Of a DNA stretch of 64,000 bases, positions 1-9,601 are shown one piece after another; the stretch's first letter is position 1, and the number at the start of each line of letters is the position of its first letter. Below the pieces are notes generated by a model, which made no database searches, was not told the DNA's origin, and worked only from the letters and a program-made list of their open reading frames with translations. A program made the position numbers and the translations under genes. Source of the stretch: Mycobacterium sp. 852013-51886_SCH5428379 (GTDB lineage Bacteria; Actinomycetota; Actinomycetes; Mycobacteriales; Mycobacteriaceae); contig NZ_LZSU01000017.1 in the NCBI RefSeq assembly GCF_001665575.1, positions 124,001 to 188,000 on the forward strand, written 5' to 3'.

Positions 1-480
1 ATGGGTGTCTCGGGGTCCGGAAAATCCACCGTCGGCGCCGCCCTGGGGCAGCGCCTACGAGTGCCCTTCGCCGACGCCGACGATTTCCATCCCCCTGCCA
101 ACATCGCCAAGATGAGCGCCGGCATCGCGCTGGACGACGTGGACCGCGAACCGTGGCTGGAGAGCATCGGGCAGTGGCTCGCCGCCCACCCCGACGGCGG
201 CGTGATGAGCTGTTCGGCGCTCAAACGCCGATACCGCGACGTGCTGCGGCAACACTGCCCCGACGTCGGCTTCCTGCATCTGTTCGGCTCTCCGGAGGTG
301 ATCGGCCGCCGGCAAGCGAGTCGGCCCGGGCACTTCATGCCGGCGTCGCTGTTGGCGTCGCAGTTCGCGACACTCGAACCGCTCACGCCCGACGAGATCG
401 GCGTCACCATCGACGTCGACCAGAGCATCGACGCGATCATCGACGCCTACGTCGAACTCACCTCGCCGGATCCGGACTGA
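1..480 (+). CDS. gntK: Gluconokinase (probably short of its first few residues)
   Basis: Phosphorylates D-gluconate to 6-phosphogluconate with ATP, feeding the pentose phosphate pathway. The P-loop GVSGSGKST lies at residues 2-10 and is followed by the DADDFHP segment typical of GntK. The SCSALKRRYRD and GHFMPASLLASQF stretches later in the protein are also family hallmarks. The visible frame is 159 residues. Family members usually have a few residues such as an I-V-V strand before the P-loop, so the true start probably lies left of the window. It runs towards the RDD gene on the other strand and ends 12 bases from it. Seen: motifs. Known: family reaction. Confidence 0.92.
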   Translation: MGVSGSGKSTVGAALGQRLRVPFADADDFHPPANIAKMSAGIALDDVDREPWLESIGQWLAAHPDGGVMSCSALKRRYRDVLRQHCPDVGFLHLFGSPEVIGRRQASRPGHFMPASLLASQFATLEPLTPDEIGVTIDVDQSIDAIIDAYVELTSPDPD

Positions 481-492
481 CAAGCCGCTAGA

Positions 493-1083
493 TCAGCCCT
501 TGAGAACCTGCGTGCCGCCCGCGAGCTGATCGTGCTTGCCCTGCTTGGTCGGGCTGCCGTTGATGGTCACCGCGATCACCACGATGGCCACGACACCGAG
601 CAGCCCGCCGATGATCGGGATGATCGGCAGAAGCGTGAACGCGTTGCGGATCGCGGACTGGGCGAGCGTGGGCTTCGCCGCGCCGGCCGGGCCGTGCACG
701 CTGAGTCCCAGGACCTTCTTGCCGGGCGTCCACCCCTGGGTGACCTCGAAGACCAGGAAGTACAGGAATGACAGGCCTCCGGTGAACAAGCCGGTGACCA
801 GATATTCGTCCCAGGTGTCGGTGACGAAGAAGAACAGACCGCTGACCAGGAAGACGATGATGCCGTCGATCAAGCGGGCCAGCCAGCGCAGCCCCAGGCT
901 GCCGGGCTGCTGACCACCCGGAGGTGGATAGCCGCCCGGCTGCCCGTACTGCGGCTGGCCGTACGGAGATTGCCCATATTGCGGTTGACCGTATTGCGGT
1001 TGCCCGTACTGGGGCTGCTGACCGTACTCAGGTTGTCCGTACGGGGGTTGGCCCGGCTGAGGCGGATAGTCACCGGTTGTCAT
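493..1083 (-). CDS. RDD family membrane protein with PYGQ-rich N-terminus
   Basis: A membrane protein of unknown role. The first ~65 residues are low-complexity Pro/Tyr/Gly/Gln with repeated PYGQ and QYGQ units, typical of mycobacterial RDD proteins. The RDD domain follows, beginning around [18 protein letters not shown], with hydrophobic segments consistent with three or four membrane spans. I chose the ATG at 1083 because AGGAG sits about 9 bases upstream. The frame stays open further upstream, but those residues look like read-through. The mature product would be 196 residues. The substrate or partner is not evident. Confidence 0.85.
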   Translation of the reverse strand: MTTGDYPPQPGQPPYGQPEYGQQPQYGQPQYGQPQYGQSPYGQPQYGQPGGYPPPGGQQPGSLGLRWLARLIDGIIVFLVSGLFFFVTDTWDEYLVTGLFTGGLSFLYFLVFEVTQGWTPGKKVLGLSVHGPAGAAKPTLAQSAIRNAFTLLPIIPIIGGLLGVVAIVVIAVTINGSPTKQGKHDQLAGGTQVLKG

Positions 1084-1169
1084 CGCATTCGCTCCTGACC
1101 GCGTAGTGGGTGGAACGAATGTACCGCTGAGAAGGGGCGATCCGGGCTTTTCGCGCCCGGATCGCAACA

Positions 1170-2144
1170 TCAGCGCAGTCGGCGGTCGGCCTGCTTCTTA
1201 CCCTTCTTGGCCTGCTTCTTGGCTTCTTTGCGCGTGGTCTCGGCGAGTTCGGCGGCCCGGGCCCGGGCGATCTCGGCGAGCTCGGCGCTCCGGCGCGACG
1301 CGTTGTCGGCCAGTTCGGGGGCACGCTTCTGCGCCGCCTCGGCCAACTCGTAGCCACGCTCGCGCGCCACGTCGGCCCACACCGCGCTGCGCTTACCGGC
1401 GACGTCGGCGAGCTCCGCGCTGCGCTTACCGGCGACGTCGGCGAGCTCCGCACCGCGTTTGCCGGCGACCTCGGCGAACTCCGCACCGCGTTCTCTGGCC
1501 ACCTCGGCGAGTTCGGCGCCGCGCTCGCGGGCGATCTTGGCCAGTTCCGCACCGCGCTTGCCGGCGATGCTCGCGATCTCCTGACCGCGTTCGGCGCCGA
1601 CATGCAGACCGTGGCCCAACTTGTCGGCGAGCTCGCTGTCGGTCAGCGAGCCGCCGGCAGCCGCCCCGACGGGCAGCGCGGCCGTGACCTTGGCCGCGGC
1701 CCGGCGACCGCGCCAGCCCAGTGACGGCTTGCCCTCGGTGTCGACCGCGGCGATGATCAGGCCGCCGATCAGGCTGACGTCGGTGAGGAAGGCACGCCGC
1801 TCGTCGGCCTTGCGCTGTGGGTCCGTCTCAGACCAGAAGGTGTGTCCGCCAAGGCTTCCCGGCACGACGCTGAGAGCCAGTGCGGCCGAGGCCAGCCGGG
1901 GCAGCTTGCCGGTGGCCAACAGCAGACCGCCACCGATCTGGACCGCCGCGGTGATCTTGGCGACGGTCTCGGCATCGGTCGGGACGTTGGGGCCGACCGG
2001 TTCGGGCAGCTTGCTCAGTCCGTCCAGGGTCGGCCGGGCGGCGTCAGCAGCGGGTTTGGGGCTGCGGAGCGCCTCCACTCCACGGCCGATGAACACAGCA
2101 GACAACATGGGTCGCGCGACACGTCGGATCAACATGCTGAGCAT
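1170..2144 (-). CDS. DoxX family membrane protein with a C-terminal 11-residue repeat tail
   Basis: Residues 1-~165 resemble the DoxX integral membrane family: [12 protein letters not shown] near the start, hydrophobic segments around 60-100, and [16 protein letters not shown]. Residues ~186-306 are eleven consecutive 11-residue units of the form R-x-A-E-L-A-x-V-A-x-K/E, followed by a lysine-rich end ([18 protein letters not shown]). DoxX proteins have been linked to redox and thiol-stress complexes in mycobacteria; a role here is inference. The 324-residue product is longer than plain DoxX proteins because of this tail. It is divergent from xylulokinase, with 87 bases between the starts. Confidence 0.82.
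   Translation of the reverse strand: MLSMLIRRVARPMLSAVFIGRGVEALRSPKPAADAARPTLDGLSKLPEPVGPNVPTDAETVAKITAAVQIGGGLLLATGKLPRLASAALALSVVPGSLGGHTFWSETDPQRKADERRAFLTDVSLIGGLIIAAVDTEGKPSLGWRGRRAAAKVTAALPVGAAAGGSLTDSELADKLGHGLHVGAERGQEIASIAGKRGAELAKIARERGAELAEVARERGAEFAEVAGKRGAELADVAGKRSAELADVAGKRSAVWADVARERGYELAEAAQKRAPELADNASRRSAELAEIARARAAELAETTRKEAKKQAKKGKKQADRRLR
1227..1589 (-). repeat. Eleven tandem 33-bp units coding for 11-residue helical repeats
   Basis: Within the DoxX gene, residues 186-306 repeat every 11 residues. Examples are [33 protein letters not shown] and [11 protein letters not shown]. The underlying DNA repeats every 33 bases with divergence. An 11-residue period (three helical turns) is typical of amphipathic helices that lie on lipid surfaces or form right-handed coiled coils. 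Charged residues alternate with Ala, Leu and Val faces. Confidence 0.85.
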
Positions 2145-2231
2145 GTTCCCCAGCCGATCGGCTCACAAACGCCTCGGATGCAGCATCGCCACGCTGGTTA
2201 GGCTGGAACTCCAGCAGATCGAGGAGGTCGC

Positions 2232-3629
2232 GTGGCACTGGTTGCCGGAATCGATTCGTCGACGCAGTCGTGCAAGGTGATGGTGTGTGACGCCGACACC
2301 GGCGACGTCGTGCGGTCCGCGACGGCGCCGCATCCCGACGGCACCGAAATCGCTCCGCAACAGTGGTGGGCCGCGTTGCAGGCCGCCGTCACCGCCGCGG
2401 GCGGGCTGGACGACGTCGCCGCGATCTCGGTGGGCGCCCAGCAGCACGGGATGGTGTGTCTGGACGAGCGAGGCTCCGTGGTCCGGGACGCCCTGCTCTG
2501 GAACGACACCCGCTCGGGTCCGGCCGCCGCGGACCTCGTCGACGAACTCGGCGGCCCCGAGGCGTGGGCCGACCGCATCGGCGTGGTGCCGGTCGCGTCG
2601 ATCACCGCGGCGAAGCTGCGGTGGCTGGCCGACGCCGAACCTCGGCACGCCGACGCCACCGCCGCGGTGTGCCTGCCGCACGACTGGTTGACCTGGCAGC
2701 TCTCCGGCTCCACCGACATCGGCGACCTGCGCACCGACCGCAGCGACGCCAGCGGCACCGGTTACTTCTCCGCCGAGACCGGACAGTACGACCCCGAACT
2801 GCTCGAGCTCGCGATGCGCGGACGCCGTCCCGCACTGCCGACGGTCCTCGGGCCGCGCGACGACGCCGGCCGGACGTCGTCGGGTGCGGTGCTGGGCCCG
2901 GGCGCGGGCGACAACGCCGCGGCAGCGCTCGGTCTGGGCGCCGGACCGGGGGACTGCGTGGTGTCGCTGGGCACCTCCGGCGTGGTGAGTGCCGTCGGGA
3001 CGACCGCACCGCACGACCCGGAGGGGCTCGTCGCGGGATTCGCCGACGCGACCGGACGCCAGCTCCCGCTCGTGTGCACCCTCAACGGCGCACCCGTGCT
3101 CGCAGCGACCGCAGGCATGCTGCGGGTGGACTTCGACGAACTCGATCGGCTCGCGTTGACCGCACCCGTCGGCGCCGGGGGACTGACCCTGGTGCCCTAT
3201 TTCGACGGCGAACGTTCTCCGAACCTGCCCGCGGCCGCCGGCGCGCTGCACGGCTTGACGACGCGGAACTTCACCCAGGCCAATGTGGCGCGCGCCGCGG
3301 TGGAGGGACTGCTCGCCTCGATGGCCTTCTGTATCGACAAGATCGCCGCACAGGGCATCGCCGTGGAACGCATCATCCTCGTCGGTGGCGGAGCCCGGTC
3401 CGAAGCGGTGCGGCGCATCGCCCCGGCCGTGTGGGGGCGGCCCGTCCACGTTCCGACGCCGGCCGAGTACGTGGCGCTGGGGGCCGCGCGTCAAGCGGCG
3501 TGGGTGCTCAGCGGTCAGGACTCCGCACCGGCGTGGTCGTACGGACTGACCGCGTCCTACGAGGCGGACCCGACGCCGGAGGTTCTCGACCGGTACCTCA
3601 CCGCACAGACGCTCACCCTGGGGCAGTGA
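2232..3629 (+). CDS. xylB: Xylulokinase
   Basis: FGGY-family kinase that phosphorylates D-xylulose to xylulose 5-phosphate. Seen: the N-terminal phosphate-binding loop [11 protein letters not shown], the substrate-side segment [11 protein letters not shown] and LLWNDTRS. Later come the ATP-site motifs [12 protein letters not shown] and [11 protein letters not shown]. Its 465 residues fit bacterial XylB. The start is GTG 2232 with GAGGAGG five bases upstream. Q-Q-H-G-M around residue 75 favours xylulose over glycerol or gluconate. No xylose isomerase is adjacent, so xylulose may come from a polyol dehydrogenase elsewhere. Confidence 0.88.
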   Translation: MALVAGIDSSTQSCKVMVCDADTGDVVRSATAPHPDGTEIAPQQWWAALQAAVTAAGGLDDVAAISVGAQQHGMVCLDERGSVVRDALLWNDTRSGPAAADLVDELGGPEAWADRIGVVPVASITAAKLRWLADAEPRHADATAAVCLPHDWLTWQLSGSTDIGDLRTDRSDASGTGYFSAETGQYDPELLELAMRGRRPALPTVLGPRDDAGRTSSGAVLGPGAGDNAAAALGLGAGPGDCVVSLGTSGVVSAVGTTAPHDPEGLVAGFADATGRQLPLVCTLNGAPVLAATAGMLRVDFDELDRLALTAPVGAGGLTLVPYFDGERSPNLPAAAGALHGLTTRNFTQANVARAAVEGLLASMAFCIDKIAAQGIAVERIILVGGGARSEAVRRIAPAVWGRPVHVPTPAEYVALGAARQAAWVLSGQDSAPAWSYGLTASYEADPTPEVLDRYLTAQTLTLGQ

Positions 3630-3665
3630 CGCATCACCTCCGCACGGGCATGAAACGATGACGCC

Positions 3666-4880
3666 ATGAGCGCGTTCTCTCTCGAATTGCCCGACGACGT
3701 CGTGTCCGTTCGCGACTGGGTCCACGACTTCGCCCAGGATGTGGTGCGCCCCGCCGCCGCCGAGTGGGACGAACGCGAGGAGACCCCCTGGCCGATCATC
3801 GAGGAGGCGGCGAAAGTCGGCCTCTACACCCCCGAGCTGTTCGCCCAGATGTCCGGCGAGGAAAGCGGTTTGGGCCTGATCACGGTGTTCGAGGAATTGT
3901 TCTGGGGTGATGCCGGCATCGCGCTGTCGATCCTGGCCACCGGCCTCGCCGCCGCCGCGCTCGCCTCCAACGGCACACCGCAACAGATCGGCGACTGGCT
4001 GCCCGCGATGTTCGGCACCCCCGGCGACACCAAGGTCGCGGCGTTCTGCTCGTCGGAACCCAACGCCGGTTCTGATGTGGGCGCCGTGCGGGCCCGCGCG
4101 GTGTACGACGAGGCCGCCGACGAATGGGTGCTCAACGGGACGAAGACCTGGGCCACCAATGGAGGCATCGCGAACGTCCACGTCATCGTGGCGTCCGTGT
4201 ACCCCGATCTGGGCACCCGCGGTCAGGCCAGTTTCATCATCCCGCCGGAGACCCGCGGGCTCTCGCAGGGCCAGAAGTTCAAGAAGCACGGCATCCGCGC
4301 GTCACACACCGCGGAGGTGGTACTCGACAACGTCCGCATCCCCGGCGACCTCATCCTCGGCGGCCGCGAGAAGTTCGAACAGCGGGTCGCGCGGGCGAAG
4401 GAAGGCCGGCGCACGTCGAGTCAGGCCGCCATGGCGACCTTCGAGCGCACGCGACCGTTCGTCGGCGCAATGGCACTCGGGGTGGCGCGCGCCGCCTACG
4501 AATACGCCCTCGACTACGCCTGCCAGCGGGAGCAGTTCGGCCGCAAGATCGGCGAGTTCCAGGCCGTCGCCTTCAAACTCGCCGATATGAAGGCGCGGGT
4601 CGACGCGTCCCGGATGCTGGTGTGGCGGGCGGGATGGATGCACCGCAACAACATCCCGTTCAGTTCCGCGGAAGGGTCGATGGCGAAGCTGTATGCCAGT
4701 GAAACCGCGGTCTACGTCACCGACGAGGCGATTCAGATCCTCGGCGGCAACGGGTACACCCGGGATTATCCGGTGGAGCGCATGCACCGGGACGCGAAGA
4801 TCTTCACCATCTTCGAGGGCACCAGTGAGATTCAGCGCCTGGTGATCGGGCGGGCGCTGACGGGGCTACCGATTCGCTAG
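3666..4880 (+). CDS. Acyl-CoA dehydrogenase (FadE-type)
   Basis: FAD enzyme that oxidises acyl-CoA to trans-2-enoyl-CoA in beta-oxidation or a related acyl chain pathway. The three ACAD domains are visible. An N-terminal helical domain is followed by a beta domain with [11 protein letters not shown] and [12 protein letters not shown], then a C-terminal helical domain with [12 protein letters not shown] and [19 protein letters not shown]. The [14 protein letters not shown] stretch holds the conserved catalytic-site Glu region. Its length of 404 residues is normal for the family. The ATG at 3666 is 36 bases after xylB. Chain-length specificity cannot be read from the sequence. Confidence 0.9.
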   Translation: MSAFSLELPDDVVSVRDWVHDFAQDVVRPAAAEWDEREETPWPIIEEAAKVGLYTPELFAQMSGEESGLGLITVFEELFWGDAGIALSILATGLAAAALASNGTPQQIGDWLPAMFGTPGDTKVAAFCSSEPNAGSDVGAVRARAVYDEAADEWVLNGTKTWATNGGIANVHVIVASVYPDLGTRGQASFIIPPETRGLSQGQKFKKHGIRASHTAEVVLDNVRIPGDLILGGREKFEQRVARAKEGRRTSSQAAMATFERTRPFVGAMALGVARAAYEYALDYACQREQFGRKIGEFQAVAFKLADMKARVDASRMLVWRAGWMHRNNIPFSSAEGSMAKLYASETAVYVTDEAIQILGGNGYTRDYPVERMHRDAKIFTIFEGTSEIQRLVIGRALTGLPIR

Positions 4881-4894
4881 GCCTACCTGGCGGC

Positions 4895-5311
4895 TCACCG
4901 GGTGGTCTGCCGTCGAGTCGGCCGCGACTTTCGAGGTGGCGCGGCCTTTTTCGCAGGCGCACGCTTCGCAGGGCGCGCCGAGTTGTCCGACTGCTGGACC
5001 GGACGCAGCGGGGGCGGCGCCGGTTCGCCGTCGGTCCGCCTGCTCAACTGGTGGACCACCAGCGCGCCGCCACCGACTGCGAGCAGCAGCGGCCACTCCA
5101 CCAGACCGGCCGCGCCGATCGCGCCGATCGTGATGGCGGCCGCCGCCGGCGATTGGCTACCTTTGCCGAGCCCGTCACGGATACCTGCTGCCGTGCCCTG
5201 CAGACCCCCAGCGATTCCGTTCACCACCGCGCCGCCCACGGCACCCGCAGCCGCCGTGGTGGCGTCTGCGGTGCGGGTGACGAGGTGGACCGCCCCATTG
5301 ACGATGCTCAT
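4895..5311 (-). CDS. Small hypothetical membrane protein with a basic Pro/Ala/Lys tail
   Basis: Not recognised. The 138-residue product starts with an Ala/Gly-rich N-terminus, then a hydrophobic stretch (AAAAITIGAIGAAGLVEWPLLLAVGGGALVV) that could form one or two membrane spans. A C-terminal tail rich in Lys, Arg, Pro and Ala resembles the tails of mycobacterial nucleoid- or envelope-associated proteins. GGGGGC lies just before the ATG. It is convergent with the acyl-CoA dehydrogenase. Confidence 0.65.
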   Translation of the reverse strand: MSIVNGAVHLVTRTADATTAAAGAVGGAVVNGIAGGLQGTAAGIRDGLGKGSQSPAAAAITIGAIGAAGLVEWPLLLAVGGGALVVHQLSRRTDGEPAPPPLRPVQQSDNSARPAKRAPAKKAAPPRKSRPTRRQTTR

Positions 5312-5401
5312 GGCTGCCCCCTCACGGGTCGTTCATCGTCGATATACCTCGCGTTATACACCGCGAAGGTGAACAGCCCCGGCGCTCGGGAGATCCGGCG
5401 C

Positions 5402-6031
5402 TCAGGAGTAGGGCGGGTACGGATGCTCCCGCAGGAGCCGGGCCAGATAGACGGCGTTGCGGGCGGCGTTCTGCGTGGTGGACGCGACGGCCTCCGGAGT
5501 CTCGTCGAGATCCTTGAAATCCCGCCCGCCCATCGCCTCGTCGTTCCAGTACGTGCAGCCCTGCGCGGCGATGGTGTAGCCGATGTCGTTGAGCGCCTGG
5601 AAGAGATCGGCCTGGATCTTGTGGGCGCCGTCCTCGTTGCCGACGACGGCGGCCATCGCCACCTTCCCGACCTGGCGGGGCCGGCCCTCGTCATCGGTCT
5701 CGGACAGTTCGGCGTCCAGCCGCTCGAGCACCCGCTGCGCGACGCTGGACATGTGGCCGACCCACGTGGGGGTGGAGACGATCAGGATGTCGGCGGCGAC
5801 GATCTTCTCGAGGATCGCGGGCCACTCGTCACCCGCACCCATATCGGCCTCGGTGCCGGGGGCGACCGCGTAATCGACCACGCGGATCTCTTCACACTCG
5901 ACCCCCTGGCTGCGCATGGGTTCGAAGATCTGCTCGAGGATGACGGCGCTGCTCGACGGTGCGGGGCTCTGCTTGAGTGTGCACACCAGCCCGAGGGCGC
6001 GCAGGGGCGTGTCGGTCGTTGAAGTAGTCAT
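5402..6031 (-). CDS. Flavodoxin-like NAD(P)H-dependent FMN oxidoreductase
   Basis: A flavodoxin-fold protein of 209 residues. The N-terminal strand-loop LGLVCTLKQSPAPSSSA corresponds to the FMN-phosphate loop. A second FMN-binding loop reads STPTWVGHMSS, and a third region reads GNEDGAHKIQ. It resembles the NADPH-dependent FMN reductase / flavodoxin family proteins common in actinobacteria. The ATG at 6031 is preferred because the longer upstream frame is read-through from the divergent thioesterase. The physiological electron acceptor is unknown. Confidence 0.8.
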   Translation of the reverse strand: MTTSTTDTPLRALGLVCTLKQSPAPSSSAVILEQIFEPMRSQGVECEEIRVVDYAVAPGTEADMGAGDEWPAILEKIVAADILIVSTPTWVGHMSSVAQRVLERLDAELSETDDEGRPRQVGKVAMAAVVGNEDGAHKIQADLFQALNDIGYTIAAQGCTYWNDEAMGGRDFKDLDETPEAVASTTQNAARNAVYLARLLREHPYPPYS

Positions 6032-6119
6032 GCTCGGTCCGTACCCCGGCACCGCACGATGAACCACCCTCGCGGCGACCGTCCGACTCCCGTCAGAACT
6101 GCTGTGCGACGATGCCGGG

Positions 6120-6932
6120 ATGAGCGACCGGCCCTTCCACTTCGCCCGCACCGACGACGGCGAGTTCCTGCCGACGCAGTTCGCGCAGAGCCACTGGGGG
6201 GAGGACCACCTCAACGGTCCGGCTGTCGTCGGGTTGGCGGCACGGGCCCTCGAGGAGGAGTACGGCCTCGCCGACTTCCTGCCCTCCCGGCTCACTGTGG
6301 ACCTGTTCCGGGCCGCGCGCGGGGTCCGCACCACGATCAAGAGCAACCTGATCCGCGACGGACGCCGCGTGCGCAACTCCGAATGCGAACTGGTGCAGGA
6401 GGGCGTCACCGTCGCCCGCGCGACGCTGGTGCAGTACCGCCGCGCCGAACCGCCGCGCGGGCAGGAGTGGGTGCGAGACGACCGATTCGAGCCTCCGCGA
6501 GAGCTGAACTCGCCGAACGGAATCCACCTCGGTAGCGACGGAAACGGCTGGACCTCGGCGATCGTCGACCACCAGAACGCCGCGCGCAAACGCACGCTCA
6601 ACCGGGTGATCGACGTCGTCGACGGTACGGACAACAGCCCGTTCGTCCGCGCGGTGATGGCGGCCGAGGGCACCAGCCTGGTCACCAATCTCGGTACCGC
6701 GGGCGTCGGCTACATCAACGGGGATCTGACCGTCGCGCTGGCCCGCCTGCCGCTCGACGAGTGGATCGGTGTGGAGGCCGATTCACACTGGGCGGCGGAC
6801 GGGATCTCGGTCGGGACGGCGACGCTGTTCGACCGCGCCGGGGCGTTCGGGTCGGGGATGGTGACCGCGGTGAGCAACCCGGCCGCGCAGATCGATTTCT
6901 CCGACGATCCGTTCCCCGACAGGACCCGCTGA
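6120..6932 (+). CDS. Acyl-CoA thioesterase family protein (double hotdog)
   Basis: A 270-residue protein like the acyl-CoA thioesterase / TesB-like double-hotdog family. SHWGEDHLNGPAVVGLAARALEE in the first half matches a hotdog helix. The RLTVDLFRAARGVRTTIKSNLIRDGRRVRNSE stretch is the typical first-repeat strand region. The second repeat contains GYINGDLTVALARLPLDEWIGVEADSHWAADG. Such enzymes hydrolyse acyl-CoA thioesters. The ATG at 6120 is 88 bases from the divergent flavodoxin-like gene. The FGGY kinase follows after 29 bases. Confidence 0.75.
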   Translation: MSDRPFHFARTDDGEFLPTQFAQSHWGEDHLNGPAVVGLAARALEEEYGLADFLPSRLTVDLFRAARGVRTTIKSNLIRDGRRVRNSECELVQEGVTVARATLVQYRRAEPPRGQEWVRDDRFEPPRELNSPNGIHLGSDGNGWTSAIVDHQNAARKRTLNRVIDVVDGTDNSPFVRAVMAAEGTSLVTNLGTAGVGYINGDLTVALARLPLDEWIGVEADSHWAADGISVGTATLFDRAGAFGSGMVTAVSNPAAQIDFSDDPFPDRTR

Positions 6933-6961
6933 CGCGGGCCGCCGGCACGTAGGGTTCATCC

Positions 6962-8443
6962 GTGGACCTGCTGCTCGGTATCGACCTCGGCACGGGGAGC
7001 TCCAAGGGGGTGCTCGTCGACGCGGCGGGCACCGTGCTCGCCTCCGAGACCGTCTCCCATGCGATGAGTCTGCCCCGACCCGGGTGGGCCGAGGTTGACG
7101 CCGACGGCCTCTGGTGGCGCGAGGTGTGTGACATAAGTTCGGCGCTGATGACGCAGGTGCCCGCCGGCGCGACCGTGGCGGGGATGTGCGTCAGCGGCGT
7201 GGGGCCGTGCCTGGTGCTGTGCGACGCCGCGCTGCGGCCCCTGCGGCCGGCGATCCTCTACGGAATCGACACCCGTTCTACCGCGGAAATCGATTCTCTG
7301 ACAGCGGAATTCGGGGAGCAGGCCATACTCGAACGGGCCGGCACCCGATTGTCCAGCCAGGCCGTCGGTCCCAAACTGGAGTGGGTGCGCCGACACGAAC
7401 CCGAGGTGTTCGAACGGGCCGCCGGCTGGTACGGGTCGAACTCGTACGTGGTCGCCAAACTCACCGGCGAGTACGTGCAGGATCACCACACCGCCAGTCA
7501 GTGCGATCCGCTCTACGCCACCCGTTCATTCGAGTGGAATCGCGAGTGGGCGGACCGCATCTGCGGCCACCTTCCGCTGCCGCAGCTGGTCTGGCCGAGT
7601 GAGGTCGTGGGTACGGTGACCCGCACCGCGTCCGAGCAGACCGGTGTACCGGAGGGCACACCGGTGTGCGCGGGCACCGTGGACGCGTATTCGGAGGCCT
7701 TCTCGGTCGGTGTGCGCCGGCCCGGTGACCAGATGCTGATGTACGGCTCCACCATGTTCCTGGTCCAGGTCATCGACGAGTACTACAGCGACCCGACGCT
7801 GTGGACCACCACCGGTGTCGAACGTGACACCCTCGCGCTGGCCGCCGGGACATCGACGGCAGGCAGTCTGATCCGGTGGCTGCAGGAGACCACCGGCGGC
7901 CCGTCGTTCGATGAACTGGTGGCCGAGGCACAACAGGTACCGCCGGGCAGCGAAGGCCTGCTGATGCTGCCGTATCTGGCCGGCGAGCGGACCCCGGTGT
8001 TCGATCCGCATGCCCGCGGGGTGGTGGCCGGCCTGACACTGCGCCACACCCGCGGGCATCTGTTCCGCGCGGCGTACGAGGGGATCTCGTTCGGCATCCG
8101 CGAGATCCTCGAACGGTTCGACGACGCACATTCGGGACTGCGGACCGTCGCCGTCGGCGGCGGCCTGCAGAGCCCGGTCTGGACACAGACGCTCAGCGAC
8201 GTCACCGGGCGCACACAACTGGTGCCCGAGCAGGCGATCGGTGCGTGTTACGGCGACGCTCTGCTGGCCGCGATCGGCACCGGGCTCGTCGACTCCGGAA
8301 CCGACTGGGCCAGGGTCGCACGGGAGATCGAACCCGACCCCCGGCACCGCGGGCTCTACGACGAGTTGTACGCCACGTGGCGTGAGCTGTACCCGGCGAC
8401 GCGGACGCAGGTGCACCGCCTCGCGGCAGCCGATCCGGATTAG
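6962..8443 (+). CDS. FGGY-family carbohydrate kinase, probably for an erythrulose-type ketose
   Basis: Seen: the phosphate loop GIDLGTGSSKGVLVD at residues 6-20, CVSGVGPCLVLCD, YGIDTRS, and the ATP-site stretches MYGSTMFLVQV, GTSTAGSLIRWL and VAVGGGLQSPVW. Its 493 residues fit the xylulokinase/ribulokinase-like group. GTG 6962 is the start. It converges on the SorC regulator with a 4-base overlap and sits next to an EltD-like polyol dehydrogenase operon. A tetrulose such as L-erythrulose is therefore a plausible substrate, but that is inference from context; xylulose or ribulose are alternatives. Confidence 0.8.
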   Translation: MDLLLGIDLGTGSSKGVLVDAAGTVLASETVSHAMSLPRPGWAEVDADGLWWREVCDISSALMTQVPAGATVAGMCVSGVGPCLVLCDAALRPLRPAILYGIDTRSTAEIDSLTAEFGEQAILERAGTRLSSQAVGPKLEWVRRHEPEVFERAAGWYGSNSYVVAKLTGEYVQDHHTASQCDPLYATRSFEWNREWADRICGHLPLPQLVWPSEVVGTVTRTASEQTGVPEGTPVCAGTVDAYSEAFSVGVRRPGDQMLMYGSTMFLVQVIDEYYSDPTLWTTTGVERDTLALAAGTSTAGSLIRWLQETTGGPSFDELVAEAQQVPPGSEGLLMLPYLAGERTPVFDPHARGVVAGLTLRHTRGHLFRAAYEGISFGIREILERFDDAHSGLRTVAVGGGLQSPVWTQTLSDVTGRTQLVPEQAIGACYGDALLAAIGTGLVDSGTDWARVAREIEPDPRHRGLYDELYATWRELYPATRTQVHRLAAADPD

Positions 8444-9483
8444 GTTGCCGGACCGGGCCCTTCACCGCTGTTCACGGCGTCGAGGATCGCCGCCGCCGTC
8501 GACGGGTCGGTCACGAGCTGATTGAAGTAGCCGCCACGGGCGCCCGCGATGATCGAGGCCACCTTGTCCGGCCCGACCGCGACCGCAATCGTGACCGGGA
8601 TGTGGCGCAGCGCCTCGAGGCCCACCGCGATCAGACGGTCGCTGCCTTCGAATTCCACCTCATCGCCGCGGGAGTCGTAGAACCGTGAACACACATCGCC
8701 CACCGCAGCGCGCAGCGACGACGACCCCGTCGGCACGAATTGCGGGATGTCCGAGCGCATCAACGGCGGTGCGCCGACTCCCATCAGCGCGCAACGCGCG
8801 TGCGGCCACAGATGCAACACCCGCTGGATGCTCGGATCGTTGAGCAGTGACTGATAGAGGTCGGGGCCTGGCAGCGCGGGGGCGAACAGATAGTTGGGCC
8901 TGCCGTTGACGCGGTTGGCGACGCGCCGGGTGATCTCGTTGGTCTGGTACCACTCCTCGGGCTGATCGTTCCCGCCGACGGTCGGCGCCACCAGCACACC
9001 CGGTAACGGCACCAGATCGTACTGAGCGACCTCGTACACCGTGCGTCCCGACGACACCAGCAGCACGTCCCCCGGAAGCAGCCCCGCCGCGGACAGCGCA
9101 CGGCCGACCACCGGCGCCAGCGCAGCACCCATCACGTCGACGATGCCGCGGCCCGGCCCGGGGTGTGGCAGCGGATGACTGAGGAACACTGTCGCCAGCG
9201 ACAGCGCCCGCGCGACACGATCGGCCAGATCGCCGCTCGTGACCTCCGCGGGCGGAACCACCTCGATACGCACGATGCCGCGCCGCTTGGCCTCGGCCAG
9301 CAACCGGCTCACGGTCGCCCGGCTGGTGCCCAGCTGTGTGGCCACCTCCGCCTGGGTGGCGTCCTCGGTGTAGTACAGCTTCGCCGCCGCGTAGAGCAGC
9401 GACGCGGAGACATGCCCGGCGTCACCCTCGGGAGCAGGGTTTTCGTCACCGGCGGGAAGCGCGGACTGTGCGGACCGTGGCAC
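8440..9483 (-). CDS. SorC-family sugar-responsive transcriptional regulator
   Basis: The N-terminal helix-turn-helix reads TQAEVATQLGTSRATVSRLLAEAKRRGIVRI. A SorC/DeoR-type sugar-phosphate sensing domain follows, with LLVSSGRTVYEVA, VGGNDQPEEWYQTNEI and MGVGAPPLM. I prefer GTG 9483. The alternative ATG at 9528 would put the operator repeats inside the gene. No Shine-Dalgarno is visible at 9483, but CATACT lies about 6 bases upstream, which fits a leaderless transcript. It probably controls the divergent polyol operon, with the phosphorylated ketose as effector (inference). Confidence 0.84.
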   Translation of the reverse strand: MPRSAQSALPAGDENPAPEGDAGHVSASLLYAAAKLYYTEDATQAEVATQLGTSRATVSRLLAEAKRRGIVRIEVVPPAEVTSGDLADRVARALSLATVFLSHPLPHPGPGRGIVDVMGAALAPVVGRALSAAGLLPGDVLLVSSGRTVYEVAQYDLVPLPGVLVAPTVGGNDQPEEWYQTNEITRRVANRVNGRPNYLFAPALPGPDLYQSLLNDPSIQRVLHLWPHARCALMGVGAPPLMRSDIPQFVPTGSSSLRAAVGDVCSRFYDSRGDEVEFEGSDRLIAVGLEALRHIPVTIAVAVGPDKVASIIAGARGGYFNQLVTDPSTAAAILDAVNSGEGPGPAT

Positions 9484-9499
9484 CCGAGAAGTATGACAC

Positions 9500-9554
9500 T
9501 GAACAGTTGTTGCTGCGCCGATTCTCATTGAACCGATGTTCTGGACATCTGTGC
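9500..9554. promoter_or_regulatory. Putative SorC operator: three TGNAC-N4-GTN dyads
   Basis: Three similar units lie between the regulator and the dehydrogenase: TGAACAGTTGTTG (9500-9512), TGAACCGATGTTC (9529-9541) and TGGACATCTGTGC (9542-9554). The middle one is a perfect dyad, GAAC-N4-GTTC. SorC-family tetramers commonly bind such repeated half-sites. Assignment to this regulator is inference from position. Confidence 0.5.
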
Positions 9555-9568
9555 ACGGCCTGGTTTAA

Positions 9569-9584
9569 TGTGAGCCCAGCCACA
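9569..9584. promoter_or_regulatory. CRP-like site before the polyol operon
   Basis: TGTGAGCCCAGCCACA matches the mycobacterial CRP pattern TGTGA-N6-TCACA with one change. It ends 17 bases before the dehydrogenase ATG, suggesting cAMP-CRP control. Confidence 0.45.
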
Positions 9585-9601
9585 CTCTGAGGAGCCACCC
9601 G

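Noticed and set aside
918..1070. Repeats near 0.9-1.1 kb as a non-coding repeat element.
   Set aside because: They encode the PYGQ-rich N-terminus of the RDD protein.
2193..2211. GGTTAGGCT in front of xylB as an IdeR box.
   Set aside because: Only the nine-base core fits the 19-base consensus; both flanks mismatch completely.
2163..4289. A 708-residue open frame antisense to xylB and the acyl-CoA dehydrogenase.
   Set aside because: Arg/Gly/His/Asp-rich shadow of high-GC coding sequence; the opposite strand has full family motifs.
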